Shown here: positions 10,942 to 22,933 of the stretch, piece after piece | How the letters are laid out: each line of letters starts with the position of its first letter | How positions within the stretch are numbered: position 1 is the stretch's first letter | Source: Agapanthus africanus | Taxonomy: Eukaryota > Streptophyta > Magnoliopsida > Asparagales > Amaryllidaceae | Length of the DNA stretch: 64,000 nt | Direction of reading: 5' to 3' | NCBI GenBank assembly: GCA_030015575.1 | Contig: JASDDO010000001.1 | Coordinates: forward strand, 320,449,595 to 320,513,594 | Made by a program: the position numbers and the translations under genes | Notes under the pieces: generated by a model | The model's database searches: none | Told to the model about the DNA's origin: nothing | The model's input: only the letters and a program-made list of their open reading frames with translations

Positions 10942-12028
10942 CGGTGTGGGTGTGGTAGTGGGTAAAGAAAGGTAAATGGAGAAATATCGACTTCGGAGTC
11001 GATAGGAGGTACGCGGACTAAACGGGCACTAGAATCCCGTGTCCAGCCTATCTTGCACTAAAAAGGGTTAGTACAAGTTGCAGCGTTGACTTATAATTAG
11101 GGGTAATGAATGAATACGGTGTTTGCTTTGAAAAAGGGACGGAGTTTTGAAAAAATGATGCGACAAAACAAATGCAACAACAAAGAACCCTAGAATCTAG
11201 TGGTCACCTAGGTCCGGCTCTAGACCGCTCCTAACTGCCAAAAGACAAGCCGCAGGATAGAATCCTCCACTGCCTCTTTGTTCCCCTGTGGCCGGATAAG
11301 TGCCAGGTAAGTGGGAAGGTACTCCACTACGTAAGTAGTGGGCCTAATTAAAAACCACTAGCCTTAGACACACTCGCCTTAGACACCACAAAAAAACGCG
11401 GATAAGCAATGAATTACCCACGGCCTTCTTCTGTCCTAATTGAGCGCGACAGTCCTTAGAGTCATCTCTAGATATTTTTTAGTTAATGTGGGTCAATGCG
11501 GATGCAATTTTTATGATTTTCGAGGCCTAGGAAGGGTAATGAAATCCCCACCTAATTTGGATTTGGCCGTGCCCCTTAATTTCCGTATTAGAATGCAAAC
11601 AACCAAGAAACAAAATCACGCACAAATTTAATTTTGCTTTTGCGGCGCTGCGATTATTTGCAAAGAACTGCAGAAAATTGTTAGTTGGAGCTAAAAAGAG
11701 GAGAGAGGAGAAGGTAAGAAATCACCTGAAGCAAAAATTTTGCAGAGATCCCTCAAGGCTGCCGCGGTTCCGCCGCAATAGGGGGCTCCCACCGCGCTTC
11801 CGCGGTACTATGTACTGATCACTTAGCAAAAATTCAACAGAAGCTTCCTGTTGATAACTCCAGCTCTCTGGAATTTTCCAAAAATTTTCTTCAATTGCCA
11901 AACAGCTCCAGATTTCTTTGCAATGAACCACAACAAATCGTTTAGGGTTTGCACAAATTTTGATCTAAAAATAACAATGGAATAAATCTTTCAATTCAAA
12001 CTATAATATGAAACGAATTAGCGCGTAA
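10942..12028 (-). other. Athila 5' leader
   Basis: These 1.09 kb between PBS and gag have no long frame on the element strand. A GC-rich block at 11762-11806 carries the motifs CCGCGGTTCCGCCGC and CCGCGCTTCCGCGG, about 225-285 nt downstream of the PBS. Each motif can fold on itself with 4-6 bp stems. Confidence 0.8.
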
Positions 12029-12046
12029 TCCCCGGCAACGGCGCCA
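12029..12046 (-). other. Athila primer-binding site, tRNA-Asp
   Basis: The plus strand reads TCCCCGGCAACGGCGCCA, the 3' end of plant tRNA-Asp including CCA. The element strand is thus complementary over 18 nt and lies two bases from the 5' LTR. This is the primer usual for Athila elements. Confidence 0.93.
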
Positions 12047-13250
12047 TTTGATTGTTTGTAAAATTCGAGACTGTGTAAGTAAAGCAACTCAAATGATCCC
12101 TAATAACAGTGCCATTTGATTTGTAAAGAATTTCTTGTTTGTGTAAATCGAATAAAGCTAATAAGTTTCTATGTGTCGGTAATATTGAATAAAATTCACA
12201 ATCAAAGAATTATATTTGACCGCAATCAATTACGGTGTCTGTTGTAGATTGTAAGTGAGTGCGGATCGTCCACAGGGATTGTGCGATTCGTTTCTGTATT
12301 TAATTTGTTTGAATTGAAAAGTTAACCGAAAGGAAAAGAAAACATGATTCAAGAATTTATCGATTGATTCAGGTGTCACTAGTTTAATAAAGAATCAAGA
12401 AATGATAAACAATCAAGAATCGGGTTTCGATGATATTTCCAACCAAATGTCAAGAATCTAAATGAGGCTCGTAGGAATCGATCGGATCTATAGACGTGAT
12501 GTAATCTCAAGATTTCATGCTCTTATCCTTCGAAGGATTGATACTAGATCGATGAGAGTTAGGTCTTTCTCATGAAACTAAGGTTTCATCATTTAACCCT
12601 TGTTCTTTCGTCGATATTATTCACATTCTAGTCTCTAGCAATTTCAAGAAACGATCGTAACTCCCCAATTTCGAGCGATATCAATCAAGAAAGCATCGCA
12701 ACGAATTGGGTTGTCGGTTCTTGAACTTTCTAGGGTTTACAAAACTCGTAGGATTCAAGAATCGATTTAAGATATGTTACATCATCATTCTATTGATCGT
12801 CTCGACTCTCGACGAGCGGAGTATTACTCAAACATCATCACACAGAAAGTATTCAAGAATTGAAAAGATATCATGATGCAAGAATTTAAAGAAAACAAGA
12901 TTAAAGAATATCACCTTTTATTTATATAAACAATTTGATTACAGTCGCTCAAGAACTACAAGAGGAAGAACTAAACTGTCGAATTGGCGTTGCTCGGCTC
13001 CGTGAGTCGCGGATCGGCTTGGACCACTTGCTCTGTTGAAGATCGGCTCGGCTCATAAAAGGTTGCAAGGCTTCTTACTTGATGGGTACTCGGGATCTTG
13101 GCTTTTGATTGGAATTAGGGTTAGGGTTTCACACAAGTCTTCTCACTAGACTTGTGGAAGAAGATGAAGAAAGAGAGTGGATCTAGATTGATACTAAAAT
13201 CTTTTGGGATTTTTCCATTATGTGTGATTCTTTATAAGTGAGCCTAGGGT

Positions 13251-13260
13251 CTTATTTATA
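13251..13260 (-). promoter_or_regulatory. TATA box of the Athila 5' LTR
   Basis: TATAAATAAG on the element strand lies about 720 bp from the LTR outer end and is identical in the other LTR (3235-3226). Transcription would start about 30 bp downstream, near 13225. The start site is inferred. Confidence 0.65.
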
Positions 13261-13531
13261 GATCTCCCAAACCCTAGGTCTAGGTTTGAAATTACAATTC
13301 CCTCCAAAAGTTTGTTGAGGGTTCTAGAAGGAGTTTGTTAGGCTTAGCTTAGGGTTTAAGCTAGGGTTTAAGGAGAAGTTTCTAGAATGATAGGCTAGTT
13401 TAGTGTTGATCCCAAAACTTGCTGATCTGGCAGAAGTCTCTGGAGTCTTCTGGAAGTTGACATGTCTTTCTGAAGTCTGGACCTTGAGATAAGAATTGTG
13501 CAGCAAAATTCGGTGGATGACATGGCAAGAC

Positions 13532-13579
13532 GGCCGCGGAACCGCGGCGCAGGCAGGCTCCGGCCGCGGTTCCGCGGCC
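13532..13579 (-). repeat. 17-bp perfect CCGCGG inverted repeat in Athila 5' LTR
   Basis: Arms at 13532-13548 and 13563-13579 are perfectly complementary over 17 bases and enclose a 14-nt loop. The left LTR copy has extra bases after the right arm (3553-3558), suggesting a small duplication there. Confidence 0.82.
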
Positions 13580-13976
13580 ATGTTGGCTCCTTGGGACTTG
13601 GGCTCTTTGCAGTGGTCTTAGGATGATATTTGGGGCTTTATCTGATGTGTTGATTTGTATTTGTCCCTTTGGATTGATACCAGAATTGAAATCATTGAGT
13701 TGGCGTAATGTTTGATCGGTACCGTATAAATTGTGGCCTTTCTCCTGGATTTTCCTGCACAGATCTCAAAACAAGTGTTGCGCAATATAGGGATGATGCG
13801 ATGCCATGAAATGCAGTCAATTTCCTTTATAGTGCCGGTTTTAGAGTCTAACATATACAATCTGATATTTTGCGACAGTTTTACTAATATGTGAAATATG
13901 AATGCCGAACACTTCTATATTATTGCAAATGATGAGGAAATTGCCGGTTAAAAGATGCAATATTTTCGACTAATCA

Positions 13977-13981
13977 TATAT
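13977..13981. repeat. TSD of the Athila insertion (right copy, TATAT)
   Basis: Matches 2018-2022 and directly abuts the 5' LTR outer end. Confidence 0.92.
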
Positions 13982-14353
13982 CATATATACCGCTATGCAA
14001 AGCAAAACTGTAGCTACCCTTTTTATTTTAAAATTTGATTCTACAACATCTTTTAGGTTTCTTGTCTTTCATTAATCACATTAATGAAGTCCCATCATTT
14101 AAGTCACCTAAACATCACAGATAAATACGACGTACACTTATGCCATCCGCATTCGCCTCGATGTCCCCTCGTGCACCGTTAGGTTAGGTAACTAACGACA
14201 GAGCAGGGTAGGGCTAGTGCGGGTGTAAAACATAAGTAACGCCTATATAATATATCATATATACTATATACTGTATCCATCAGAACATATCAAATGATCA
14301 CATCACAGATATCGCAGCAGAAACATAGATATAATATGGGTTATGTTAGGACG

Positions 14354-14391
14354 TCCGTATTTAGTATTTAGCCAACAATAGAAAATACGGA
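14354..14391 (-). ncRNA. GGCT-loop leader hairpin (A)
   Basis: Nine-base arms TCCGTATTT and AAATACGGA pair. The equivalent hairpins in C (TCCGTGTTTT/AAAACACGGA), B (CGGGTTTCA/TGAAACCCG) and D (AATCCGC/GCGGATT) have different arms that still pair. A GGCT(C) string is kept in the loop. Confidence 0.6.
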
Positions 14392-15464
14392 TTCCACAGT
14401 CGCGAGGAATAGCCAAACCCACACCCTGGACCCCTACGAGAGTGGCAAGCGACCCTACCAATTCTGGAGTTTAGGAGACCCGGTCTCGACTCCTCGAGAT
14501 GGCCTCCCACTGTACCCCAGAACCCGGTCACCCGTGCTCTCCTCCTTGGGTCCATCCTAATGCGGAAAAGTAAATAATATACAACACAGGTGGCATCGAC
14601 CTCAACCCGGAAGTGCCCCAAATAAAAGAATATTACATTACATTTGAATTTACATGAATGAAAATATAAAACTCCCATCTCACATAAAACCCCCCGGCTA
14701 TTCAATCGCGACAATTCTGCACATCATATCTCAGCAATACATAATATCTCATATCATCAACGTAAGTAAGTATGCATACACCAATTGTCGTCGACGTATA
14801 GCAACGACAATCGGCAATACCACTACATACTACACTTACGGTCACAGAAAAGAAAGAGTAAAACTGCAATATCTGGAATCCACATTCTCCTTAGACATCG
14901 TAAATGCGAAATATCGCATACCTCGTATTTCATGTCTTATAATATGAATTCCACACATTGCATCACATTCCAGATAATTAGACAGTATTAAAGTTTTCGA
15001 ACGAACGATCAAATACCCAAGATTCTCTAAAGCTCAACACTTGAGCGGAGTTCAAAAACTTGGAGTGTGACACAGTAGTAGCGGTCCAGCCGTAGAAGGG
15101 TCAAGCCAACGCCTCACATGTGGCACGCCGTACTGCCCTAAACCCTAAGGTTCAAAGGGCAGTTCAAGACGGTCACATAATCGAGTTAAGGTTTGTTGTC
15201 TTCTAGAGGGACCACCACAAAACTTGCACGAACCTCCGAAGGATTTAAACCCCGTGAAAAGTGAGCAAATGATAGTCGTTCGAACACTTCAATACTTTCT
15301 AGTTTACCCGGAAAAGTCACAAAATCAAAATTCCGATCGAACCGTCGAGTCCAAAACCATCTCCAGAATTTTCAGCATTAAATTCAGATTAAAAATACCC
15401 AAAAAAATATACAAGCAGAATGAAGCATTACTGTATAAAAATGATGCATTGATTGCTAAATACG

Positions 15465-15510
15465 GCCGCGGAACCGCGGCCTAAGCAAGCTTAGGCCGCG
15501 TTTCCGCGGC
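15465..15510 (-). ncRNA. GC-rich CCGCGG leader hairpin (A)
   Basis: Arms of 21 nt (15465-15485 and 15490-15510) pair at 20 of 21 positions around the 4-nt loop CAAG. The core is CCGCGGAACCGCGG. It lies about 190-245 nt downstream of the PBS, as in the other elements. Confidence 0.75.
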
Positions 15511-15697
15511 AAGATTCACTGTTCATCGCATCTTTTTTATACCGTAATTCTTATATTTTCCTGCTGAATTTTTTACATATTTTTAATTCTGAAAAACAGC
15601 AGTTTTAAAAAAATGTCCAGAGAGCACTCAAGAATCCGTATTTTCGGTTCGATCGGAGTTTTAATTTCGTTAAAGTGTCGCCTAATGTTCTAGGTCA

Positions 15698-15709
15698 GCT
15701 CTGATACCA
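15698..15709 (-). other. Primer-binding site of A, tRNA-iMet
   Basis: On the element strand TGGTATCAGAGC follows the LTR end after one base. It is complementary to the 3' end of initiator tRNA-Met, the standard Copia primer. Confidence 0.92.
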
Positions 15710-15874
15710 ATGTTGGGTTAGCCTAGCACCACATGAAGGGTTTGGAAGCATCACATGTACCAAAGGTAGAGTCTTTAGGGTGCTAAGTAAACAAACATCA
15801 GATTGTGCCGAGAAAATTAGGGTTTCTAAAATTTTCACATCAACATATGAAAGAAAAGCTAGGGTTTAGAGAGT

Positions 15875-15879
15875 ACAAC
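15875..15879. repeat. TSD of element H (ACAAC, left)
   Basis: ACAAC abuts the H LTR start and is repeated at 26331-26335 after its 3' LTR. Confidence 0.92.
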
Positions 15880-18800
15880 TGTAACATCTTCAAAATAATA
15901 AAATATGATTTTTGGGAAATTTTATAATTTAATATTATTTTAATGAATATTTTAATATTCTGGTATAATTAAATACAGATAAATGGGGAAAAATTATGGA
16001 AAATTCTAAAATAAGGTATTTTAAGGAATTGCCTCGTTTTCTGTGCATGCCCCCATTTCCTCTAGTTTTGACCCTGAGTATGTCTAGTTTTGACTGATTC
16101 CATCTAGGGTGAAATCTGGGTTGATTTTCCTATGTTGGTGTATAATTTGGGACTTGTTTTAGCATGGATTTTGGTATTTGGTGATTCATTCCTGTCGGGT
16201 GGCGTTTGGACGTCAACGACAAGTGGATTTTGATTGTGTTTACATGCGAGTCGATGGGTTTTTACCTATGCGGGTAGCGTGTGCCATTTTGGTTTCCAAT
16301 GTGATTTTCATGTGCTTTAGCATTGTGATATACTTGTAGGTACCCCGCGTGATGTTGAGGCAAAGGAGGTGAAGATAGCGACATCGGCTTTGGCACACGA
16401 GAAGCAAGGTGAGTAGATTTATATCTACGGGGAGAAGTCGGGTGGATGGCGTATAGCACCCCCGCAGTCCGTGGTGATGTATACGAATACGTATACACAC
16501 GAATATTTATTATGTGTTGTTTAGGGTTATTGATGGTAATAATGATATTTTGATGATAAGAATATATTGGTTAAGTATAGTGCGAACCCTAGAGTAGTGG
16601 TTGCACTCACACATACATTTACACACATACTTGCATTCATTCTTTCATTTATTAGAGTGCATATGATGGTGCGTATATCTACACATGGGTATGGGACTAT
16701 GTGTTTATATACGGGATTGGAGGATGATACATGGTTTGAGATGATACTTGATGTGAGGCCGTGAGATCGGCGATGTGACATAGTTTGCCTTTGAGGTGCG
16801 ATATGATAGTTTTAGCGGGCCTTTGGACATGTGCTTTACCCGCATTCATATTTTATAGATGGTGTCGATTTGTACTAGACTTACAGTAGTACCCCAGATT
16901 GTGTGATCTGATGATAAGTGATACCTGATATGTGATGAGATAGTGTGATATTGACCCCTACCCAGCTATTGGGATGCCGTACGACGATTTACCGTACGAG
17001 CCGATATTGATGATAGATCCGCACTCATGACTCGAGGATATCATACGATATGTTATTGAGGCGAGATCACCGAATATCATATCTATATTTATATATTGAC
17101 TCAGATTAGGTGGTTTCATACCCCTCCTGTCTAGATTATTTAGTAGACATTAGACTAGACCGAGTCATACCTATTTCAAAACTAACGAATCGGGGATATT
17201 TTAAAGATAAGCACAAGGGTTATACGGATATTTTCAAATGATGCATCTTTTCTTAAAACACCGTAGCCCTTACTTTACCAAAAGCCCTGATTCGTCTTAT
17301 TTCAAAAGGCAAGGTTGCATGACATATCTATTGGGGCAGGTTCTGTACTTTTGCGTTGATCATTCGTTTCCGCATATTCCTGCTATTTGCATTGCATCGC
17401 TTGTATTGTTGTGACATTCAGTCATGCTGCTAGGACACCAGCACCATTATCGATGATGTATATGTTCCACGTACACTTGTTGCCGGCTCACACACTCATC
17501 ATCGATAATTGCCATGTCACTACACTATAGTACTATTGCATTCATGATATGATTCTGGCATGGCATATTGTACACTTATACCTGTACACATATATAGATG
17601 ATTCTAGCTTGATTGGGGATTTGGGAACCGCAAGATACTCTTTAAAAACAGATTCCTTTTAAAAGAGCGGTCTCCCTCGACATGTGCACATTATTATTCC
17701 ATGTTGCATGACTTACTGATATGCTTGCATTACTGTTACATGCCGCATACATCATGCTTTGACTGTACGCATTGAGATATGTTGTTTCTATGATATTTCT
17801 GGATTTGGGAACCGAGGGTATTTCAAAAGAGAATATGTCATTTCTTTAAAAAACCCGGTTACCCTTGATATGATATTTCAGTGCGTCCACCATGTGTTTT
17901 CTCGGTGCTGAGAGCGATATGTGTAACCCGAATCGAGGCGTGGATGAGCCGATTGCGGGTACATGGTGGACCCGGTATGGTTCCCCTCGGCAAGATGATC
18001 GATGAGCTTTGCCGATTGAGCCTGGAGGCGGGCGAGTACCTACTGGTGATTGGTTGGACCTGGCGGTTATCCGGAGGATACCGACCAGAGTCGATAGATG
18101 TTTTGGGCATACTGCCGGGGCCGAGGGCCGATACCGCAGACAGAGCCCGCGGGCCGATCCGGACTGACGGAGCCCGATATATGAGGATTTACGTGCCGAT
18201 GCTGGGCACAGTTTTCATGATGTTTTCGGGTGTCGATGCTGGGCACCCTGGTTCCATGATTTTGATGTGTCGCGAGGGACACGGGTGGTTATATCCTCAT
18301 ATTATTTCCCATGCACATGATTCATGATATTTACATGCATGGTGGTTATTGTCAGTGGGTGACGAGTGGACGGGATCCACGAGTGTGCAGATTTGATTAC
18401 ATTGGTTATACCTCATATTCATGACATGCTATTACCTGAGGCACTAGCACGAGCACTTGGCACTACACTCATGTATAGAGATTACATTGCCAGTTTAGCA
18501 TGCTTCAGCTTTATTCATATTGAGGTTTAATTATTATCTGATCGTATTGACCTAGGATAGGTCATGCATTCGATCTCTGCTTGTAGATATTTTATATTCA
18601 CGAGTTGGCAACTCACCCCCGTTGTGCCCCAGTTCTTGCAGGTTTTTGCCGTACAGATTCCATAGCGGCATTTCTGGCACACTGCTTCCTATGGGTGACT
18701 TGCTTGGTTAGGTGGGTTCTTTGTATCAGAACCGCCATTGTTCATGTATTTTTATTGTATCTAGAATTGTCCATCAACCAAAACTTGTAGTTTGTTTCAG

Positions 18801-19276
18801 ACTTAGAAATCAGTGTTGTATTGTTTCGACCTTAGAGTCGCGCTTGTAGTATTGCGGTTTTCTGGCTGTTTTTGAGTTTCTTTTCAGTTTTGATCCTCGC
18901 CCCTTGGCGTTGTATATTATTATTGCTTGCGTGGTTGTGACCGTCGATTGACGAAGAGCTAGCTCCCGCTTGGGGATGCCTTTTACCATGTCATATATAT
19001 TATTCTTGTTGTACCCCGTTCGGGGCCAGTTTTTACAAAGGAAACTCTGCCGAAATTTTCAGGAAAAATTACACATTTTAAAAAAATTCATATTCGGCTT
19101 AGTTATTTAAAAACTTGATTTTCAAACATGTTTTCTTTACCTCTTAAAACTAATTTTCCCTATTTACTCCTTAAATGGTTTTAGATTTCTGGGCTTTTGG
19201 CTTACTTGGATCAGATGGAGTCCTATAGACTTCATATCGTTCGAGGGCCAGTCACGTGCTCTTTCGGGTCGTGACA
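15880..19276 (+). repeat. 5' LTR of H
   Basis: This LTR starts TGTAACATC, ends GTCGTGACA and matches 22934-26330 over its whole length. Frames of up to 148 codons on it recur in the other LTR only because the LTRs are copies. Two related purine-rich modules (about 17615-17690 and 17795-17875) flank a stretch rich in CATGC; one holds CTCTTTAAAA paired with TTTTAAAAGAG. Confidence 0.93.
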
Positions 19277-19280
19277 AAGT

Positions 19281-19292
19281 TGGTATCAGAGC
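19281..19292 (+). other. Primer-binding site of H, tRNA-iMet
   Basis: TGGTATCAGAGC begins four bases after the LTR end. Confidence 0.9.
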
Positions 19293-19480
19293 GCTAGGTT
19301 GACCTTGGTTCGAGTCTAAGTTTGACTATGTGGAGCCTAGGGCGTTACTTATATACGGAACTTAGGCTTGACCTTACGGAACTTAGACTTGGTCGAGGGG
19401 GTATTAGACCCGAACTTTCGTCGTGTAGGATGACCCTTGGTTGATGGAATAGGTGACTAAAGTAGAGTGACGTACCGTGG

Positions 19481-19498
19481 GTATGTTCCGCGGCATAC
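19481..19498 (+). ncRNA. Short CCGCGG-loop hairpin downstream of the H PBS
   Basis: GTATG and CATAC pair around the 8-nt loop TTCCGCGG, which contains the palindrome CCGCGG. Its position after the PBS matches the longer GC hairpins in the other elements. It could be chance. Confidence 0.4.
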
Positions 19499-20149
19499 TT
19501 ACGACACGCCACTTCGCTTAAGAAACCTTAGGTTGTACATTTCCTTGCATTGTGTCATATTCCTTCCTATGATCTATCTTCATCGATACTGGTTGTGGTT
19601 TTGCTGCCGCGATTGCACGGGCAGAGTGAGCTACGGCTCGAGTTGTCAGCATGAGCTCGTCGCGGACGAGGGCTGACCGGGGCGTGATTCCAGAGACATA
19701 CGGTTGCATTGAGGCTTCGTATTTTGTGTTTCCGCACTTTGAGCGTTTGACAGATCGCTGTTGCGAGATTTCTCGGACGGTACCAGAGGATTGAGCCACT
19801 GATAGAGGCCAGCCAGGATGTGATGACTGCTGATATATCGCTTATTCATGATGGTTGAGGCGCTGCTTAGCGTACCGATGAATGAGCCAGTTGCTGCTGC
19901 GAGTGATGAGATATCGCCCAGATGATTGGAGCTACTGCAGCATGAGCATATTCTTAGAGATATGGTAGTGAGTCGCTAGTCACCGAGGATGAATGACTAG
20001 GACATGTGGTTCGTTCGCTTACCCCGATGCGAGGTCATCAGATAGATTGATTCCAGCTAGAGGCAACTTCACGCAGATTCGTTGAGAGTCGATTGAGACG
20101 ATCGAAGGTCAGGAACCCATTTTCCAAGTTTAAAGTATACGGAAAGACA

Positions 20150-20330
20150 TGCAGGTGATTCTATGGACCCTCTAGAAGAATGAAACCCTAACTCGACTTA
20201 ATGACCGTGTGAAAGCCTTTGAACCTTAGGGTTTGCGGCAGTTCCTCGGCGCCATTAGTGAGGCTTGGGTTTGCCCTTCTACGGCTGGACCACCGACGCT
20301 GTGGCATGTACTCGATACTATTAAACTGTA
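20150..20330 (+). repeat. Block shared by H interior and Copia leaders
   Basis: This stretch aligns along its length with C (about 43065-43240) and with A in reverse (about 15240-15080). Landmarks kept in order are CCCTCTAGAAGA, TGACCGT, TTTGAACCT, GTGAGGC and CCCTTCTACGGCTGGACC. Direct exchange or a shared third source would explain it; direction is unknown. Confidence 0.72.
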
Positions 20331-21424
20331 CCCGAGATGTTGAGCTCTTGGGGGATTGTGAGGTTCTGACGAGTCGATCGGATGATTCGACATCATTCGG
20401 ATATCATGTGATGGGACACTGCTTGGGAGACTCCAGATACGAGCATAGCCGTCGGAGCGCAGTCTGTGTAGCCATAATGAGATGAGTCCGAATCAGTCGA
20501 TAGTGGAGCAAGGTGGAGTAAAGAGTTTGCACGAGATTTCGACGAGATGACGTTCCACTCCGCTGACATCACAGATGCGATATGCACGCTGAGGACGTGT
20601 TCGGCTAGATATCTTCTACTGAGTGATGAAGATACTGAGTTCGTGATTTCGAGTCCGTGTTAGAGACTTCGGGTGGACCGTAGCCGAGGACATTGCAGTG
20701 TGCAGATAAAGACGCGACGTCGAATGGTCGATGATACAGACAAGCGGGACAAGAAGTTCGTGCGAGAGGCAGACGAGCTGTTACTACACCCCGTTAAGAT
20801 TAAAGGCCGGACATGCATACAGAGGCGCAGAGATGTGACCAGCTTCCGAGGAGATGTTGTACTAAGGACGCAGAGGTCCAGAGAGCGAGAAAAGATTACG
20901 CCAGAGTACCAGCCTCCTTACAGTTTGGCTTAGGCAAGATCAGAAGAGACCTTGAGTAGGATTCCTTCCAGTACACTGCTGCAATAAGAGTTGCACCCAG
21001 GATCGGATGTGTGATATGCATTCAGAGGACCCGAGGTCGGCGCCAGAGATGTGCTGCTTTACGAGCGGTCGTGAGGATTGACCGAGAGATGACCAGGGAA
21101 GTACAAGAACGGAATCGTTCCTGTCAGCACACCTGACCGGGCCGATGAGCCGATGGATTGCGAGTTGGTAATCTACAGGAAAGATCAGGAACCAGAGGCA
21201 GAGGACGCCAGCCGCGAGTAAGAGGCAAGTAGATATCTTGCGCCGCTAGCATCGGATGTACCGGTACCTTCTCGACCCTGAAGAAGGATATACCGACGAC
21301 GGTAATTATGATTTATGATTTTGTGATTTGATTATCACGTATCCGTTGCTTTGGATTTCGGTATTTTGGGCGATCTATTCGCATGATTTAGTCTTGATGA
21401 CTGAGTTTCATGATATTTGATTTT

Positions 21425-22255
21425 GTGCACCATGGTTGCACCTACTGGGTATTTATACCTTGTACATAGTTATTACTCTTGAGCTGTTGATTGCGATTTC
21501 ATGCCTATTTTATGCTGGTGATTTGATTTACGCTTCCAGCAGTGTTTCATGTAATTTTAGTGTTTTGATTTTGCACTCGGTATAGCTTATATGTGCTTGT
21601 AGTGCATCGATATGTGTTTTGTGCCCGCAGCTGCACACGTTTATGATTTTCTTCATATCTGGATACACTTGGTGTTGCTGTTTACGTATTTGAGTTATTG
21701 CTTGGTATTTGTGCATGGGATGCACCAGTTCTATACTTCGTGCATTTGTCGCACCAGTTTTATGTTTCTTGCGTTTATCGCATCAGATTTATATTTCGTG
21801 CCTTTGTTGCACCGGATTTATATTTTGTGCATTACGATTGCACCTGACTTCGATTTGATGCCTTTCGGTATGTCGATTTTGATTGTGATATTGATGTGGA
21901 TTCTTGCACTCCGTGCTTTTGACTGGACTTACGCATATTCGACGTTGCTATTGGATTTTGTGATTCCGTGCATATTGAGTGCGCAGGGTTTAGATTTTCA
22001 TTCGTGCACGATGGATGCACCGATTTGGATTTCCGCGCATGTTGGGTGCATGTTTTGAGATACGATTTTGGTGCACACCCGATGCACTAAATCGAGATTT
22101 CTTCGTGCATGTCAGATGCACCGGGTTTTTGGCTATCAGGCACACACGTTGCCTATGACAGATGCTTCGTGAACACCCGTTGCACCTAGATGCTGTTATG
22201 TGCATCTGTTTAGCACATATATGGATTTTGATTCCCGTGCGCACCAGATGCACAG
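21425..22255 (+). repeat. Array of about 17 GTGCA...TGCAC mini-palindromes
   Basis: Imperfect copies of a roughly 33-bp unit recur across 830 bp. Each unit carries GTGCA, 5-8 bases, then TGCAC or a close variant (for example at 21711-21726, 21740-21756, 21826-21844, 22002-22020, 22103-22121, 22238-22256), followed by a T/A-rich spacer such as GTTTTATATTTC. The units are diverged but the dyad is retained. It encodes no consistent protein. Confidence 0.75.
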
Positions 22256-22913
22256 GGTGGGTTATGTATATTTTTGAGATTTATTCCTTTTGGAACAGTA
22301 CATTTTTATGATATTGGATATTATTTTCTTACTGAGCAGGACTAGTCAGAGGACAGTACCTGGATATTTTTTTTTTTTTTTGCATGCATCGATAGTTATC
22401 GAAGGGATTTCCAAAGAGCGGGCTATAGTCTCAGTATATACCTACGTGTCCGATATGACACGAAACGTTTTAAAAAAAAACAAGGAAACCCTTCTGATTG
22501 TTTTCAAAATGGCGGAACGTGCTTATTAAACAAAGGATATATATATACATATATAGTTACTTTCTTATGAAAAACGTCCGCCACTGTGCAGTGTTATGCG
22601 CATCGCACAGCGACTTAAAAAGGATTTGGCATGCTTTTACATCAGCTATTCACATGTATAGATTGGATGTCTGCATGTGTAGTTCTGATCCATATCATAT
22701 CGGTTTTGTATTGGATTTGACATTGTTCCTTACCTTGACTCCGATGATTGCGGGATGCTTGATGGAGCGTTGTTTTTGAGTTATCTGCTCAGTACTCATG
22801 CGCATGCATTGCGCTGTGACGTTTTATGTGTTGATTTCGGAGCCCCGACGACTTAGAATTCGTATCGAAATGTTTTAGAATTTGGGGTTTTAAATTTAAA
22901 TTCGGGGACCGAA
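22256..22913 (+). other. H interior, right end
   Basis: No gene is recognised here. It includes a run of 15 T (22367-22381) and a short AT repeat near 22538-22556. Confidence 0.65.
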
Positions 22914-22933
22914 TTTCTTTAAGGGGGGTAGAT
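22914..22933 (+). other. Polypurine tract of H
   Basis: The purine run AAGGGGGGTAGAT directly precedes the 3' LTR start at 22934. Confidence 0.85.

Larger units (their letters stand above)
2023..13976 (-). mobile_element. Athila-type Ty3/Gypsy retrotransposon, coding region broken by stops
   Basis: This 11.95-kb element is on the minus strand. Its 5' LTR is at 12049-13976 and its 3' LTR at 2023-3959, both starting TG and ending CA on the element strand, with TSD TATAT. It has a tRNA-Asp primer site (12046-12029), a leader of about 1.1 kb, a single-frame gag-pol region from 10941 to 5410, a 1.4-kb 3' non-coding stretch and a polypurine tract at 3976-3960. The Athila assignment rests on the tRNA-Asp PBS, the DLGAS protease, the FMDD reverse transcriptase, the [14 protein letters not shown] stretch in the integrase region and the long 3' untranslated part. 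LTRs differ by roughly 2% by eye. It is not autonomous as it stands. Confidence 0.93.
12049..13976 (-). repeat. Athila 5' LTR
   Basis: This 1,928-bp LTR pairs with 2023-3959. By eye about 35-40 substitutions plus a few short indels separate them, near 2%. It carries a TATA box (13260-13253), a GC-rich inverted repeat (13532-13579) and the fossil PBS (12097-12114). Confidence 0.93.
13982..15710 (-). other. 5' part of the element A leader
   Basis: This is the leader next to the PBS, the continuation of 1018-2017. It matches the C leader (42531-44345) in reverse. It holds a GC-rich hairpin (15465-15510), a block shared with element H (about 15080-15240), a hairpin TCCGTATTT/AAATACGGA (14354-14391) and a TTAGGTTAGGTAACTAACG hairpin near 14180. 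No coding sequence is recognised; the short frames here differ between families. Confidence 0.8.
19293..21420 (+). other. H interior, left part, no recognisable genes
   Basis: About 2.1 kb without a convincing coding region. A small hairpin GTATG-TTCCGCGG-CATAC sits at 19481-19498, about 190-215 nt after the PBS. A block at about 20150-20330 matches the Copia leaders of C and A. The frame at 20673-20933 is Arg-rich but matches nothing I recognise. Confidence 0.7.

Noticed and set aside
16240..16500. 86-codon frames in both H LTRs (also 23294-23554)
   Set aside because: Identical in both LTRs by duplication; low-complexity composition and overlapping frames on the same strand.
17881..18327. 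148-codon frame in the H 5' LTR, repeated at 24935-25381
   Set aside because: It recurs only because the LTRs are copies. It has no recognisable domain and sits in non-coding LTR sequence.
20673..20933. 86-codon Arg-rich frame in H as a gag remnant
   Set aside because: No capsid motif, zinc knuckle or similarity to D or Athila gag could be seen.
21425..22255. H dyad array as a CRISPR array or satellite
   Set aside because: Units are too diverged, have no constant repeat with unique spacers, and lie within one element interior in a plant genome.
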